A DNA stretch of 64,000 nucleotides from the NCBI RefSeq assembly GCF_002224245.2, contig NZ_NKHK02000004.1, forward strand, positions 1-64,000, read 5' to 3'. The position numbers and the translations under genes are program-made. Position 1 is the first letter of the stretch; every line of letters starts with the position of its first letter. Positions 44,617 to 55,167 of the stretch are shown piece after piece. The notes below the pieces were generated by a model. That model made no database searches and was not told where the DNA came from. It worked only from the letters and a program-made list of their open reading frames with translations. Source of the DNA: Moraxella sp. VT-16-12 (GTDB lineage Bacteria; Pseudomonadota; Gammaproteobacteria; Pseudomonadales; Moraxellaceae).

Positions 44617-44733
44617 ATGGGGAGTGTTGCTACTTGCGTATGTCCTTACTGGCATTCCATAACATCAGCGATTCGTCCTTGCGGCATTCCTACCTAAAAC
44701 TACTAGGTTTTTTTTGCCTGTTCCTGTGCTGAT
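44577..44733 (-). ncRNA. Candidate GGA-rich regulatory RNA (RsmY/RsmZ/CsrB-like)
   Basis: No protein gene fits 44510-44824. On the minus strand a promoter (44740-44768) predicts a transcript start near 44733 and a strong terminator ends it near 44577, giving about 157 nt. Five GGA triplets lie between 44724 and 44643: ACAGGAAC, GTAGGAATG, CAAGGACG, TATGGAATG and TAAGGACA. They include a tandem near-repeat GGAATGCC...AAGGAC. The 5' ATCAGC can pair with GCTGAT at 44664-44669, and ACCTA/TAGGT forms an inner hairpin. Dense GGA in loops is the mark of RNAs that sequester CsrA/RsmA. A plus-strand RNA ending at the weak hairpin 44691-44717 is an alternative. Confidence 0.55.
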
Positions 44734-44739
44734 GGGTGT

Positions 44740-44768
44740 ATTATCTCAAAATCCCAGCACGATGAAAA
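44740..44768 (-). promoter_or_regulatory. Promoter of the candidate RNA
   Basis: Minus strand: TTTTCA, 17 bases, GATAAT. Seven bases further is ATCAGC at 44733, which pairs with a downstream GCTGAT. Confidence 0.5.
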
Positions 44769-44789
44769 GTCGCCAAAATCGTCAATGCA

Positions 44790-44807
44790 TGTAAGCATTT
44801 GCTGACA
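44790..44807 (-). promoter_or_regulatory. GacA/UvrY-like upstream box
   Basis: Minus strand TGTCAG-CAAATG-CTTACA, one mismatch from the palindromic GacA consensus TGTAAG-N6-CTTACA. It lies about 60-75 bases above the predicted start of the GGA-rich RNA, in the gap before the endonuclease V stop. Confidence 0.5.
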
Positions 44808-44824
44808 AACTTAAAATTTGGGTG

Positions 44825-45346
44825 TTATGATGGCTGATTGACCACATTGCGACTTAATCTATCCACTTGCGAGACAATGTTGGGCAAGCGATGAGAGCCA
44901 CAGAGTGTTTTGACAAAGTTTTGGGCGTTATCTATGCCAATGCTGGTAACATACAAAGGGTGTTTGCTTGTGCCACGATGTACCGCAAAACTTTCATCAA
45001 TCTCATAAAAGCGATTTTTGGCGATACCAATGATGGGCGTTGGGGTGGGTAGATGGTCATATAGGTGCTTGCCCAGCCCTGCTTTTTGCCAACCATCAAG
45101 ATAAACATAGCCATCAATGATGATGACATCAAAAGGGTCGTGAATTTGAGCCAGTAGTGCCAGCAAGCAAGGCATTTCTCGCTGATAAAACTGCCCTGAT
45201 TGATAGGGAGCGACATTGGAGATGGTCAGCCGATATTCATTTAAGATGGTGTGTGCCTGCACCCCACAAAAGCGAATGCCAGCAACATGGGCATCAGTAC
45301 CATCAGCACAAGGCTGATAATACACATCTAAAATCAGATAAATCAT
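44825..45346 (-). CDS. nfi: Endonuclease V (compact form)
   Basis: Cuts DNA near deoxyinosine (or RNA inosine). 173 residues, about 50 shorter than E. coli Nfi, with the N-terminal part reduced. The catalytic acids are in place: Asp7 in LDVYY, Glu57 in GQFYQREMP, Asp78 in IIDGYV, and the GIAKNRF Lys motif. The His/Arg stretch after the third acid in Nfi is replaced by YLDGW. It overlaps coaE by four bases. Its stop lies 92 bases above the candidate RNA start. Confidence 0.82.
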   Translation of the reverse strand: MIYLILDVYYQPCADGTDAHVAGIRFCGVQAHTILNEYRLTISNVAPYQSGQFYQREMPCLLALLAQIHDPFDVIIIDGYVYLDGWQKAGLGKHLYDHLPTPTPIIGIAKNRFYEIDESFAVHRGTSKHPLYVTSIGIDNAQNFVKTLCGSHRLPNIVSQVDRLSRNVVNQPS

Positions 45347-45966
45347 GTTTGACTGCTTAATGTCAAATAATATTGATGTAGTTTAGCTAGCTGTTGGTAT
45401 AGTGTCGCCAAATCACCTGAATTATCCACCACGTCATCTGCCAAATGAAGGCGAGTGGGGCGGTCAATCTGTTTGGCAATGATGGCTTGTATTTGCTGTA
45501 TGCTTTGCCCATCTCGCCTGCTTGCTCGCTGTATTTGCAAGTCCACAGGCACATCCACCACTAAAATTCGGTCGCATAAGGCAGTTAGTCCTTTGTCATC
45601 ACCTTTGATGCTTTCTAGCAGCAGTGGGGCAGATAAAATGACATAGGGACTGGTTGCTTGATTGAGCTTGGTTAAAATACGCTCACGAATGGCGGGGTGA
45701 GTGATGGCGTTGAGTGTAGCAAGTTTGGCAGGGTCATCAAATACCAGACTGCGTAGGCGTGAGCGGTCAAGTGTGCCGTTTTTGACAATGTCTACACCAA
45801 AAGCGTCTTGCAGTTGCCCTAAAATCGGTGAGTTGTGAGCGGTGATGGCGTGGCTGATAACATCAGCATCAACAATGTCTATACCAAGCGTGGCAAAATG
45901 GTCGCTGACGGCGGTTTTTCCGCTACCGATACCGCCTGTCAGTCCGATGGTCAGTTGTTTTGGCAT
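45343..45966 (-). CDS. coaE: Dephospho-CoA kinase
   Basis: Last step of coenzyme A synthesis. 207 residues with the P-loop GLTGGIGSGKTAVSDHFA at the N-terminus, DADVISHAI, and HPAIRER. The end overlaps the endonuclease V start by four bases (coupled translation). Confidence 0.95.
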   Translation of the reverse strand: MPKQLTIGLTGGIGSGKTAVSDHFATLGIDIVDADVISHAITAHNSPILGQLQDAFGVDIVKNGTLDRSRLRSLVFDDPAKLATLNAITHPAIRERILTKLNQATSPYVILSAPLLLESIKGDDKGLTALCDRILVVDVPVDLQIQRASRRDGQSIQQIQAIIAKQIDRPTRLHLADDVVDNSGDLATLYQQLAKLHQYYLTLSSQT

Positions 45967-46127
45967 GGTGGCTTACTGGTTAATGAGTGTGTTGGGTTTG
46001 GTGATGATAAAATAGCAATGACAAAAAGCCCAAGTCAAAGCACTTTGGTGTCAAATTTTAAAATTACCACAAAACCTAAGTCTTGGCAAGCTGTGTTATA
46101 ATGTGTCAAACGTATATTGAGATGATG

Positions 46128-47186
46128 ATGAAAGTATTAGGCTTAGAGACATCCTGTGATGAGACAGGACTTGCCATTTATGACAGCACTTTAAATGACG
46201 GCAAAGGCGGTGTGTTAGCTCAGGTGCTATACAGTCAAATAGATTTGCACGCCACTTATGGCGGGGTAGTGCCAGAGCTTGCCAGTCGCGACCACATTCG
46301 TAAACTTGTGCCATTATTCCATGAATTGCTTGCTCAGGCAAACATCACCAAATCTGACATAGACGCTGTGGCTTATACCAAAGGCCCGGGGCTGATTGGG
46401 GCGTTGATGACGGGGGCGTTGTTTGGGCGAACGCTTGCCTTTGGGTTGGGTGTGCCTGCCATTGGTGTACATCACATGGAAGGGCATTTGTTAGCACCGA
46501 TGATACAAACGCACGAGCAACAGCTGGATTTTCCTTTTGTGTGCTTGCTCGTCTCAGGGGGTCATACCATGCTGGTGCGAGCCGATGGCGTGGGTCAATA
46601 TGAGATTTTGGGGCAGTCCATTGATGATGCGGTGGGCGAGTGTTTTGATAAAACAGCCAAAATGCTTGGGCTTGCTTATCCCGGTGGACCGAATGTGGAG
46701 CGACTTGCCAAAGGGGGCAATCGCCATGCTTATGAGTTGCCACGTCCGATGATGGGCAGGGGGCTAGATTTTAGTTTTAGTGGCATGAAAACAGCCGTAC
46801 ACAATCTGATTAAAGATACACCGCACTCAGACAGCGACCCTGTGGTTAGGGCGGACATTGCAGCAAGTTTTCAATACGCAGTCATAGACACGCTGGTCAA
46901 AAAATGCACCAAAGCACTCAAACAAGCAGGGCTAAAAAAACTGGTCATCGCAGGAGGCGTGTCTGCCAATCTGACACTGCGAGATGAGCTTGAAAAATCG
47001 CTTGCCAAGATAGGTGCAAGCGTGCATTACGCCCCGTTGCATCTATGTACTGACAATGGTGCGATGATAGCTTATGCAGGTTTTTGTCGTTTGGCATTGG
47101 GTCAGGCGGACGATTTGTCGGTGGCGTGTGTGCCCAGATGGGACATGGAGACACTTGGTGTACACGCTCAAAGTGCCAACGTGTGA
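46128..47186 (+). CDS. tsaD: tRNA N6-adenosine threonylcarbamoyltransferase TsaD
   Basis: Makes t6A37 in ANN-decoding tRNAs together with TsaB/C/E. About 352 residues with the family start [15 protein letters not shown], metal-binding HHMEGH near 111-116, [10 protein letters not shown] and [11 protein letters not shown]. Three ATG in tandem (46122, 46125, 46128) follow a GAG; the third matches the family N-terminus. The 3' end carries the probable GTG start of the next gene. Confidence 0.96.
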   Translation: MKVLGLETSCDETGLAIYDSTLNDGKGGVLAQVLYSQIDLHATYGGVVPELASRDHIRKLVPLFHELLAQANITKSDIDAVAYTKGPGLIGALMTGALFGRTLAFGLGVPAIGVHHMEGHLLAPMIQTHEQQLDFPFVCLLVSGGHTMLVRADGVGQYEILGQSIDDAVGECFDKTAKMLGLAYPGGPNVERLAKGGNRHAYELPRPMMGRGLDFSFSGMKTAVHNLIKDTPHSDSDPVVRADIAASFQYAVIDTLVKKCTKALKQAGLKKLVIAGGVSANLTLRDELEKSLAKIGASVHYAPLHLCTDNGAMIAYAGFCRLALGQADDLSVACVPRWDMETLGVHAQSANV

Positions 47187-47757
47187 TGATCTGACGGCTT
47201 TATATGAATGGCACAAAGGACGCATGGCGTTTGGTCTTTGGTATGTGCCTGTGCCTGATGAGCCAGCTTACTACTGCCAAAAGTTGCGTGAGCAGTTTTG
47301 CAACATACTTGCCCCCAATTATGAACGTGTGTTTCATATCACGGTGTTTGTGGTGGGTTTTTGTGGGGCAGATGATTTTGGTCAAGTAGATTTGGCAGAG
47401 CAAATCAAAGCATTGGCACGGTTAAATTTACCGCCTTTTGAGCTGTCTTTTTCATCACTTGGGACCTTTGATAACAGTTTGCACATTAAAATCAATCCCC
47501 ACTTTGTGTTTGATGACATTCGCCAAACTCTAAGTGCCACCCATCAAGAAATCTCTCCTGCTGTTTATGTGCCACATATTACGCTTGGCTTTTATCAGGA
47601 TAATTATCCCATGGCAGACATTTTGGACATCATACAGACAAATCAGGTAGCACCCAAAACATTTTTGGTGGATAAACTGATTTTTGGTACTTATGTGCCA
47701 ACACAGCCCCAAGGCAAGCTGTCTTGTGAGTATCAGCTTTTGTTATCGGGGGTGTGA
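47158..47757 (+). CDS. 2H phosphoesterase (2'-5' RNA ligase-like)
   Basis: About 199 residues with both HxT motifs of the 2H superfamily (FHITVFV near 61 and PHITLGFY near 143). Such proteins act on cyclic or 2'-5'-linked nucleotides. A start at ATG 47224 would lose the segment [11 protein letters not shown] that I recall as conserved. The GTG at 47158 is preceded by GGAG at seven bases and is preferred, which puts the start inside tsaD (29-base overlap). Its stop overlaps the cobU start by four bases. Confidence 0.75.
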   Translation: MYTLKVPTCDDLTALYEWHKGRMAFGLWYVPVPDEPAYYCQKLREQFCNILAPNYERVFHITVFVVGFCGADDFGQVDLAEQIKALARLNLPPFELSFSSLGTFDNSLHIKINPHFVFDDIRQTLSATHQEISPAVYVPHITLGFYQDNYPMADILDIIQTNQVAPKTFLVDKLIFGTYVPTQPQGKLSCEYQLLLSGV

Positions 47758-48278
47758 TGATATATTTGGTACTAGGTGGAGCAAGGTCAGGCAAATCAGC
47801 CCACGGTGAACGGCTTGCCAAACAGATGGAGCAAGCTGGAAAAAGTGTCATTTATATCGCCACCGCCGACCCTAAGCACAACGATGATGAGATGAACGAG
47901 CGAATCTGTCATCACAAATGCCATCGCCCAGAGCATTGGCAAACCTTAGAAATCCCCAAATATCTTGCAAACGTCCTAAACGAGCTTATCCATCAACAAA
48001 ACATCGTCATCATCATTGACTGCTTGACAATATGGCTATCTAACGTGCTATCGTCTGATGAGCTGACTGCCCAAAAACGAGCCTTGCTGTTGGCGTTGGA
48101 GAATTATCCCCATGACGTTATCATGATTAGCAATGAAACAGGCTTAGGCGTGGTACCAATGGGGCAACTGTCTCGGCGATTTGTAGACGAAAGTGGTTTT
48201 TTGCATCAACAGCTTGCTCAAATTGCTCATCAGGTGGTGTTTTGTGTGGCAGGATTGCCCATGACATTAAAGGGTTGA
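47754..48278 (+). CDS. cobU: Adenosylcobinamide kinase / guanylyltransferase CobU
   Basis: Phosphorylates adenosylcobinamide and adds GMP in late B12 assembly. 174 residues with P-loop GGARSGKSAHGE, the TADP motif, HHKCHRPEHW (guanylylated-His region) and DCLTIWLSN. First of four late cobalamin genes; overlaps the 2H gene. Confidence 0.93.
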   Translation: MMIYLVLGGARSGKSAHGERLAKQMEQAGKSVIYIATADPKHNDDEMNERICHHKCHRPEHWQTLEIPKYLANVLNELIHQQNIVIIIDCLTIWLSNVLSSDELTAQKRALLLALENYPHDVIMISNETGLGVVPMGQLSRRFVDESGFLHQQLAQIAHQVVFCVAGLPMTLKG

Positions 48279-48354
48279 GTTTAACATTTCGTCATGGCGA
48301 TTTACAAATTTGCCACCAAGCCCATTATCGCATCATCTTATTAAGGAGTAGCAC

Positions 48355-49404
48355 ATGACGTGGTATGACAATCCTGTTTTTATCATCAATCAAACCGCCC
48401 AAACCCAAGCCCAAGCTCATCAAAATAATCTAACCAAGCCCACAGGTTCGCTTGGGCAAATGGAACAAATTGTCATAAGTTTGGCAGGCATGCAAGGAGT
48501 GGTGTATCCGTCCATATCTCGCCCTTATGTGGCGATTTTTGCAGGCGACCACGGTGTGATGGCAGAGCAAATCTCCGCTTATCCACAAGCAGTAACCAAA
48601 CAAATGCTTGCTAATTTTGCCACAGGCGGGGCGTGCGTGAATGTGATGGCTCGTCATGTTGGGGCGAGTATTGATGTGGTGAATTGTGGGGTGGTAAATG
48701 CAGGACAGATGATGGGTGTTAGGCATGAGATGATTGCTGATGGCACGCACAACTTTATCACACAGCCTGCCATGAGTATGGATGAGTGCCTAAGGGCATT
48801 GCAGATTGGTCGCACAAGTGTGGAGCGAGCCGTGGCAGATGGGGCGGACATTTATGTGGCAGGCGAGATGGGGATTGGAAATACTTGCTCAGCTTCTGCA
48901 TTGGCGTGTTTGCTACTGGGTCAATCTGCTAAGAGCATGACAGGGCGTGGCACAGGGGTGAATGATGAGACGCTTAGCAAAAAAACAGCCGTTGTGGAAA
49001 AAGCCGTGGCGTTATATGGACACTTAACCAAGCCTTTGGAGCAACTGGCGAGTGTGGGTGGATTTGAAATGGCAGCAATGGTGGGGGCGTATATCAGGGC
49101 AGGACAGCTTGGTTTGCCGGTGGTGGTGGACGGCTTTATCAGTACTGTATCGGCACTGGTAGCAATACGCATCAATGCTGGTGTGGCAGATTGGCTGATT
49201 TTTGGTCATCGCTCGCAGGAGCAGGCTCATGGTGCGGTGTTGTCTGCTTTGCAGGCTAAGCCGATATTGGATTTGGGTTTGCGATTGGGCGAAGGCAGTG
49301 GGGCACTGGCAAGTCTGACGCTGATTAAACTGGCGTGCGATGTTCATGCCAACATGGCAACCTTTGACAGTGCAGGCGTGGCAAACAAATCAGATACCGC
49401 CTAA
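48355..49404 (+). CDS. cobT: Nicotinate-nucleotide:DMB phosphoribosyltransferase CobT
   Basis: Makes alpha-ribazole phosphate from dimethylbenzimidazole, the lower ligand of B12. 349 residues with TKPTGSLGQME, FAGDHGV, GEMGIGNTCSASA and the catalytic-Glu region RLGEGSGA. AAGGAG RBS. Second in the cob cluster. Confidence 0.94.
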   Translation: MTWYDNPVFIINQTAQTQAQAHQNNLTKPTGSLGQMEQIVISLAGMQGVVYPSISRPYVAIFAGDHGVMAEQISAYPQAVTKQMLANFATGGACVNVMARHVGASIDVVNCGVVNAGQMMGVRHEMIADGTHNFITQPAMSMDECLRALQIGRTSVERAVADGADIYVAGEMGIGNTCSASALACLLLGQSAKSMTGRGTGVNDETLSKKTAVVEKAVALYGHLTKPLEQLASVGGFEMAAMVGAYIRAGQLGLPVVVDGFISTVSALVAIRINAGVADWLIFGHRSQEQAHGAVLSALQAKPILDLGLRLGEGSGALASLTLIKLACDVHANMATFDSAGVANKSDTA

Positions 49405-49413
49405 GGCACATCA

Positions 49414-50001
49414 ATGCTGGCATTATCTTTTATCAGACATGGGCAAACGCTGTTATTAAAGCAGGGCAATGTACTGCGTGGACGCACGGATGACCCTTTG
49501 ACACCACAGGGCTATCAACAGATGGCGGACACCTTTGGGACAAATGCCCTAAATTGGCAGGCGATATTTAGCTCGCCTTTGTCTCGTTGTTTGCTTTTTG
49601 CACAGGATAAAGCGGCACAGTATCGTTTACCTTTGTTTGTGATGGATGATTTGCAGGAGATAGATTTTGGTGATTGGGAAAATGTTCGCACTGATGAGCT
49701 GTGTGCTCAATTTCCCAACGAGCTAAGTCAATATTGGCAAACACCACATTTGTACACGCCCCCAAATGCTGAGCGTGTGGTGGATTTTTGCAAACGGATA
49801 AACTGTGCCATCAGCGACATCAATGCCATTTGTGAACGTCATCACATACAACGAGCGTGTGTGATTTGTCATGGGGGCGTGATAAAAATGCTTTATGTGC
49901 TTGCTAAAGCTTTGCCCATGAGTGAGCTGTTAAATGTGCCTGTGGCGCTGGGTGAGATTCATCATTTTTATTATGATGGGGCATTAAAGTTGGATGATTA
50001 G
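49414..50001 (+). CDS. cobC: Histidine phosphatase, probable alpha-ribazole phosphatase CobC
   Basis: 195 residues of the phosphoglycerate-mutase-like superfamily: catalytic RHG in SFIRHGQTLL, partner His in CHGGVIK, and FGDWEN. Its place between cobT and cobS supports removal of the phosphate from alpha-ribazole phosphate or cobalamin phosphate. By sequence alone it could be a general phosphatase. Confidence 0.8.
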   Translation: MLALSFIRHGQTLLLKQGNVLRGRTDDPLTPQGYQQMADTFGTNALNWQAIFSSPLSRCLLFAQDKAAQYRLPLFVMDDLQEIDFGDWENVRTDELCAQFPNELSQYWQTPHLYTPPNAERVVDFCKRINCAISDINAICERHHIQRACVICHGGVIKMLYVLAKALPMSELLNVPVALGEIHHFYYDGALKLDD

Positions 50002-50090
50002 TTTTATGGAGTGCTTTGACATAACGACAAAATGTGCCATTTTTAAAGTTACTGATTGATTTTGAAAATTTTTAATTGAAACATAAAACC

Positions 50091-50909
50091 ATGACCACCA
50101 AATCACGCCCCATCAAAGACAACATCATCACACCATTTTTTATCGCCATGCAGTTTATGACAATCGTGCCAATTTATTTGTCTGCCATGCCCACCCCAAA
50201 ACAAAATGCGTTATCTGTGCTTTACTATCCCATGATTGGACTTTTGATGGGTGGGGTGTTGGTGTTGATGACGTATGCGTTGTCGTTTTTGCCAATTGTG
50301 GCATCATCAGCCATTTTGTTGGCGTTGTGGGCGTATCTGACAGGGGGTTTGCATTTAGATGGTTTGGCGGATATGTCTGATGGTGTGGTGGGGGGATTTG
50401 GCGACCGCCAACGTATGCTTGACATCATGAAAGAGTCTAGTACAGGAGCAATGGGCGTGATTGTGCTGGTGGCGGTGATGTTGCTTAAATTTGGATTTAT
50501 TTATTCGCTCATACAAATAAAAGCGTGGGCGTGGCTGTTGGTGGTGCCCATACTGGGGCGTATGATGGCATTGGTGCTGTTTTTGGGTGTGCCGTATGTG
50601 CGAGAAGATGGCATTGGCAAAAGCATGAGTGATGGTTTGCCAAAAACCGCCACATCGCTAGTTTTGGCATTGTGGGCGGTGGGTGTGATGATGTTTGTGG
50701 GGCTGTTTCATGCTTATTTGGCGGTGGGGTTGGCAGTGGGATTTTTGTTGTTTGCGGTGGGTTATTGTCGCTATTGGCAACGGCGTATCGGTGGTATGAC
50801 GGGCGATGTCATCGGCGGTGCGATAGAGCTCAGTGAGATGGTGATGATGGGGATTTTGGTGGGGGTGTTAAGTTTTTTGGAGAATGCGGATGATGTGTGG
50901 TTGTTTTAA
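50091..50909 (+). CDS. cobS: Adenosylcobinamide-GDP ribazoletransferase CobS
   Basis: Membrane enzyme joining adenosylcobinamide-GDP to alpha-ribazole, completing the nucleotide loop of B12. About 272 residues with several membrane segments and the active-site motif GGLHLDGLADMSDG, then MKESSTGAMG and the late GDVIGGAIELSE. ATG at 50091 is preferred to a TTG five codons upstream. cbiB and corrin-ring genes are absent, so the set fits salvage. Confidence 0.93.
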   Translation: MTTKSRPIKDNIITPFFIAMQFMTIVPIYLSAMPTPKQNALSVLYYPMIGLLMGGVLVLMTYALSFLPIVASSAILLALWAYLTGGLHLDGLADMSDGVVGGFGDRQRMLDIMKESSTGAMGVIVLVAVMLLKFGFIYSLIQIKAWAWLLVVPILGRMMALVLFLGVPYVREDGIGKSMSDGLPKTATSLVLALWAVGVMMFVGLFHAYLAVGLAVGFLLFAVGYCRYWQRRIGGMTGDVIGGAIELSEMVMMGILVGVLSFLENADDVWLF

Positions 50910-50981
50910 GGATGATACAATAAGATAACCATTGGCGTGGTTTTAAATTTAAACTTTGATTGAATATTTGCCAAAACCACA

Positions 50982-51013
50982 AAAATAAGGGCGTATTGTC
51001 ATGCCCTTATTTT
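50982..51013. terminator. Bidirectional terminator
   Basis: AAAATAAGGGC / GCCCTTATTTT around a ten-base loop, between convergent cobS and fadA. Confidence 0.85.
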
Positions 51014-51027
51014 ATTCATTCATCAAA

Positions 51028-52218
<1,191 letters not shown>

Positions 52219-52222
52219 TTAA

Positions 52223-54373
52223 TTATTGATAAAAAGTCTTACCATCTTTTGCCATATCACGCAAAAGCTGTGGTGCTTCGTACGCTTTGCCAAGATGAGC
52301 ATATTTGTCGCATAACGCCACAAATCCACCTACGCCTATTTGGTCAATATATCGGCACGGACCGCCACGAAACGGCGGAAAACCTAGCCCCATCAGCATT
52401 GCCATGTCAGCTTCACCGGTACTTGCCACGATGTTGTCTTCTAGGCAGCGTACCGTTTCATTACAAAATGCCACCATCAAGCGGTCAATAATCTCTTGGT
52501 CATCAAGCTCTTTTTGACCATCTTGCACGGGTGATAACAGCTCATAAGCACTCATGTCCACGCTTTTTTTGGGCTTGCCTTTTTTGTCGGTTTCATATTT
52601 ATAAAAGCCTGTGCCGTTTTTTTGTCCTAAGCGATTGTTTTCAAACATCACGGTGGTGGCGGTTTTATAATCAGGCTTCATGCGTTCAGGGAAGGCGTTT
52701 GCCATGACAGCACTTGCGTGTACACCTGTATCAATCCCCACCACATCAAGCAAATACGCAGGACCCATTGGCCAGCCAAATTTTTCCATGACTTTATCAA
52801 TTTTGACAAAATCCACGCCTTCTTTGACCAATAAATCAAACGCCCCAAAATAAGGGAACAGCACACGATTGACCAAAAAGCCTGCACAGTCATTGACAAC
52901 AATCGGAGTTTTACCCATTTTTTGAGCAAGGGCGACTGTGGTGGCTATCGCTTCATCACTGCTTTGTTCGCCACGAATAATCTCCACAAGGGGCATACGA
53001 TGTACAGGATTAAAAAAGTGCATACCCACAAAATTTTGCGGTCTTTTTAGGGATTTGGCAAGCTCGCTAATGCTGATGGTGGACGTATTGGACGCCAAAA
53101 TGGCATCATCTTTTATCAAACTTTCGGTCTCGGACAGCACCGCCTTTTTGATGGCTTCGTTTTCTACCACCGCTTCAATGACGATGTCAGGTGTGCCAAA
53201 ATCGCCATAGTTTAGGCTTGGGCGGATTTTAGAGAGTGTTTGTCCCATTTTGGCGGGGGTGATTTTGCCACGCTCCACTTCTTTGGCAAGCAGTTTGCTC
53301 GCTTCATTCATGCCAAGTTCTAATTGCTCGTCCTTGATGTCTTTCATGATGATGGGCAAGCCTTTGACTGCCGATTGATACGCAATGCCACCACCCATGA
53401 TGCCTGCCCCAAGCACCGCCATTTGATTGATGTCATGAGCGTTTTTGGATTGGTCTTTGGCGCGTTTTTTGACCAGTTGGTCGTTTAAAAACACGCCCAC
53501 CAAGGCGGCAGCTTGTGGTGTTTTGGCGGATTTGGCAAAATTATGAGCTTCAATCTTAATCGCATCATCACGACCTAAATTAGCATGCTTTTCAATCGCT
53601 TCTAGTGCCAGCACCACCGCAGGATAATGTTTGGGATTGGCTTTGGCAAAAATCACCCCTTTGGCGGAGTTGAATGCCATGGCTTGCTCGGTTTGGTTGA
53701 GTTTGATGGCTTTTAATTTTTCATCTCGTTTGGCTTGCCAGTCTAGCTCGCCTTTGATACATTTGTTTACCAAACCAACTGCCGATTGTTCTAGCAGTTC
53801 ATCTGCCACCACGGCATCCACCAAGCCTACTTTTAACGCATCAGCAGGTTTTAGGGGGTTGCCTGTGGCAATCAGTTCTAGGGCGTTGTCCACACCGATG
53901 ATGCGTGGTGTACGCACCGAGCCACCAAAACCGGGGAAAATGCCAAGTTTAGTCTCAGGCAAACCAATTTGTGCTGATTGTCCCATGATGCGATATTCGC
54001 ATACCAATGTCATCTCACAGCCACCGCCAAGAGCTGCTCCATTGATGGCACACACTTTGGGAAATGGCAAATCTTCAAAGCGGTTAAAAACGCCATTGAT
54101 GTCAAGTAGCCATGCTTCAAGCTCGTCTTGGGGGCGTTTAAAATAACTGACAAATTCAGTAATGTCCGCCCCTGCAATAAAGACTTTTTTGCCTGATGTA
54201 ACGATTAATCCTTTGATGTCTTTGCTGTTTTCTAGGACGGTTACGGCTTGGGCAAATTCGCTGTTGGTGGCTTGGTCAAATTTATTGACACTGCCATCTT
54301 GGGCATTAAAATGCAAGTTGGCAACACCATCATCCATCATGGTAACGCTTAAATTTTGTCCTTGGTAAATCAT
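52223..54373 (-). CDS. fadB: Fatty-acid oxidation complex alpha subunit FadB
   Basis: Enoyl-CoA hydratase/isomerase and 3-hydroxyacyl-CoA dehydrogenase. About 716 residues, close to Pseudomonas FadB (715). The crotonase half has AGADITEF and [10 protein letters not shown]; the dehydrogenase half has [25 protein letters not shown] and the final [12 protein letters not shown] at 54373 is set by AGGAGAG; an upstream in-frame start at 54406 is unlikely. Confidence 0.96.
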   Translation of the reverse strand: MIYQGQNLSVTMMDDGVANLHFNAQDGSVNKFDQATNSEFAQAVTVLENSKDIKGLIVTSGKKVFIAGADITEFVSYFKRPQDELEAWLLDINGVFNRFEDLPFPKVCAINGAALGGGCEMTLVCEYRIMGQSAQIGLPETKLGIFPGFGGSVRTPRIIGVDNALELIATGNPLKPADALKVGLVDAVVADELLEQSAVGLVNKCIKGELDWQAKRDEKLKAIKLNQTEQAMAFNSAKGVIFAKANPKHYPAVVLALEAIEKHANLGRDDAIKIEAHNFAKSAKTPQAAALVGVFLNDQLVKKRAKDQSKNAHDINQMAVLGAGIMGGGIAYQSAVKGLPIIMKDIKDEQLELGMNEASKLLAKEVERGKITPAKMGQTLSKIRPSLNYGDFGTPDIVIEAVVENEAIKKAVLSETESLIKDDAILASNTSTISISELAKSLKRPQNFVGMHFFNPVHRMPLVEIIRGEQSSDEAIATTVALAQKMGKTPIVVNDCAGFLVNRVLFPYFGAFDLLVKEGVDFVKIDKVMEKFGWPMGPAYLLDVVGIDTGVHASAVMANAFPERMKPDYKTATTVMFENNRLGQKNGTGFYKYETDKKGKPKKSVDMSAYELLSPVQDGQKELDDQEIIDRLMVAFCNETVRCLEDNIVASTGEADMAMLMGLGFPPFRGGPCRYIDQIGVGGFVALCDKYAHLGKAYEAPQLLRDMAKDGKTFYQ

Positions 54374-54452
54374 AATCTCTCCTATGTGGGTAGTGAAAGC
54401 GGTCATTGTGCTTGTTTACTATAACATAATTTTTGGGCAAGATTAAGCTAAA

Positions 54453-55055
54453 TTATCTAAACTGGCTTTGATGTACAAAGCCTGTGCCTATCAAATTTTT
54501 ATCATAATTAAAATATAGCACTTCTTTCCAGTTGCTGTTTGTGTGGTTATGCTTGGAGTATTCGGCTAAGACGATTTTGGTGCCGTTGGGGATTTGGCGG
54601 ATAATGGCGTGCTTATTTGAAGCACCACGGCGAACATTGGTATGCCCTTCGGGTGAGTAGATGATGTGTACATCATCAGCACTTAGGCGAGCTGACCCTG
54701 TTACACGACAGCCTTTGTCATCAACAAGTACAATTTCTTTTATTTGAGCATCGTAACCTTGATATAAGCCATCTGTTCGCTTCAAAAAAGTGCCATTTTT
54801 CAAGGTTTTTATGGGGATTTTGCTGTAATCGCCTTCATCAAAATGGTACTGCACTAAAACCCAAGATTTGCCATCAAGGCGGATTTCAAATATGCCCGTT
54901 TCTTCTTGCTCAAATACCCAAATTCCTTGTAGTTGTTTAAAGTTTTGTGTTTTAGGTGGCACAAACTCACCCCAACCAACACATTTGCCAAAGACTGGGC
55001 TTTGAAACATCAAAAAAAGTGCCATAAAACTTGTTATCAAGAAGGGTTTTTTCAT
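54453..55055 (-). CDS. Exported SH3-domain protein of unknown function
   Basis: 200 residues: signal peptide (ends near SPVFG), a middle region of about 100 residues I do not recognise, and a C-terminal bacterial SH3 domain (TNVRRGASNKHAIIRQIPNGTKIVL...WKEVLYF...GFVHQSQF). Bacterial SH3 domains usually bind cell-wall peptides. Two Cys after the signal peptide (KCVGW, GCRVTG) could form a disulfide. Lower G+C than fadB next to it. Confidence 0.75.
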   Translation of the reverse strand: MKKPFLITSFMALFLMFQSPVFGKCVGWGEFVPPKTQNFKQLQGIWVFEQEETGIFEIRLDGKSWVLVQYHFDEGDYSKIPIKTLKNGTFLKRTDGLYQGYDAQIKEIVLVDDKGCRVTGSARLSADDVHIIYSPEGHTNVRRGASNKHAIIRQIPNGTKIVLAEYSKHNHTNSNWKEVLYFNYDKNLIGTGFVHQSQFR

Positions 55056-55119
55056 TGTTGTTTTCCCAAAAAGTGTTTATGATGACAATTTTTGCTCAGT
55101 CTATCTAAGTATATCACAT

Positions 55120-55150
55120 AAAAAACAGACATGGCACACACCATGTCTGT
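55120..55150 (-). terminator. clpX terminator
   Basis: ACAGACATGG / CCATGTCTGT with loop CACACA, then TTTTT on the minus strand, directly after clpX. Confidence 0.85.
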
Positions 55151-55167
55151 CTTGTAAAAACACATAC

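Noticed and set aside
44691-44717. Plus-strand terminator ACCTA...TAGGT with T8 marking a plus-strand RNA instead
   Set aside because: The stem is only five A/T-rich pairs, the plus strand lacks a good promoter, and the GGA motifs and GacA-type box read on the minus strand. Kept as an alternative.
46083-46127. Longer N-terminus for TsaD from a TTG at 46083
   Set aside because: It adds 15 residues not seen in the family; the ATG cluster behind GAG gives the standard KVLGLETSC start.
47000-47760. Cobalamin riboswitch ahead of the cob genes
   Set aside because: The upstream bases are coding sequence of tsaD and the 2H gene, and no B12-box-like GCCACTG motif is seen.
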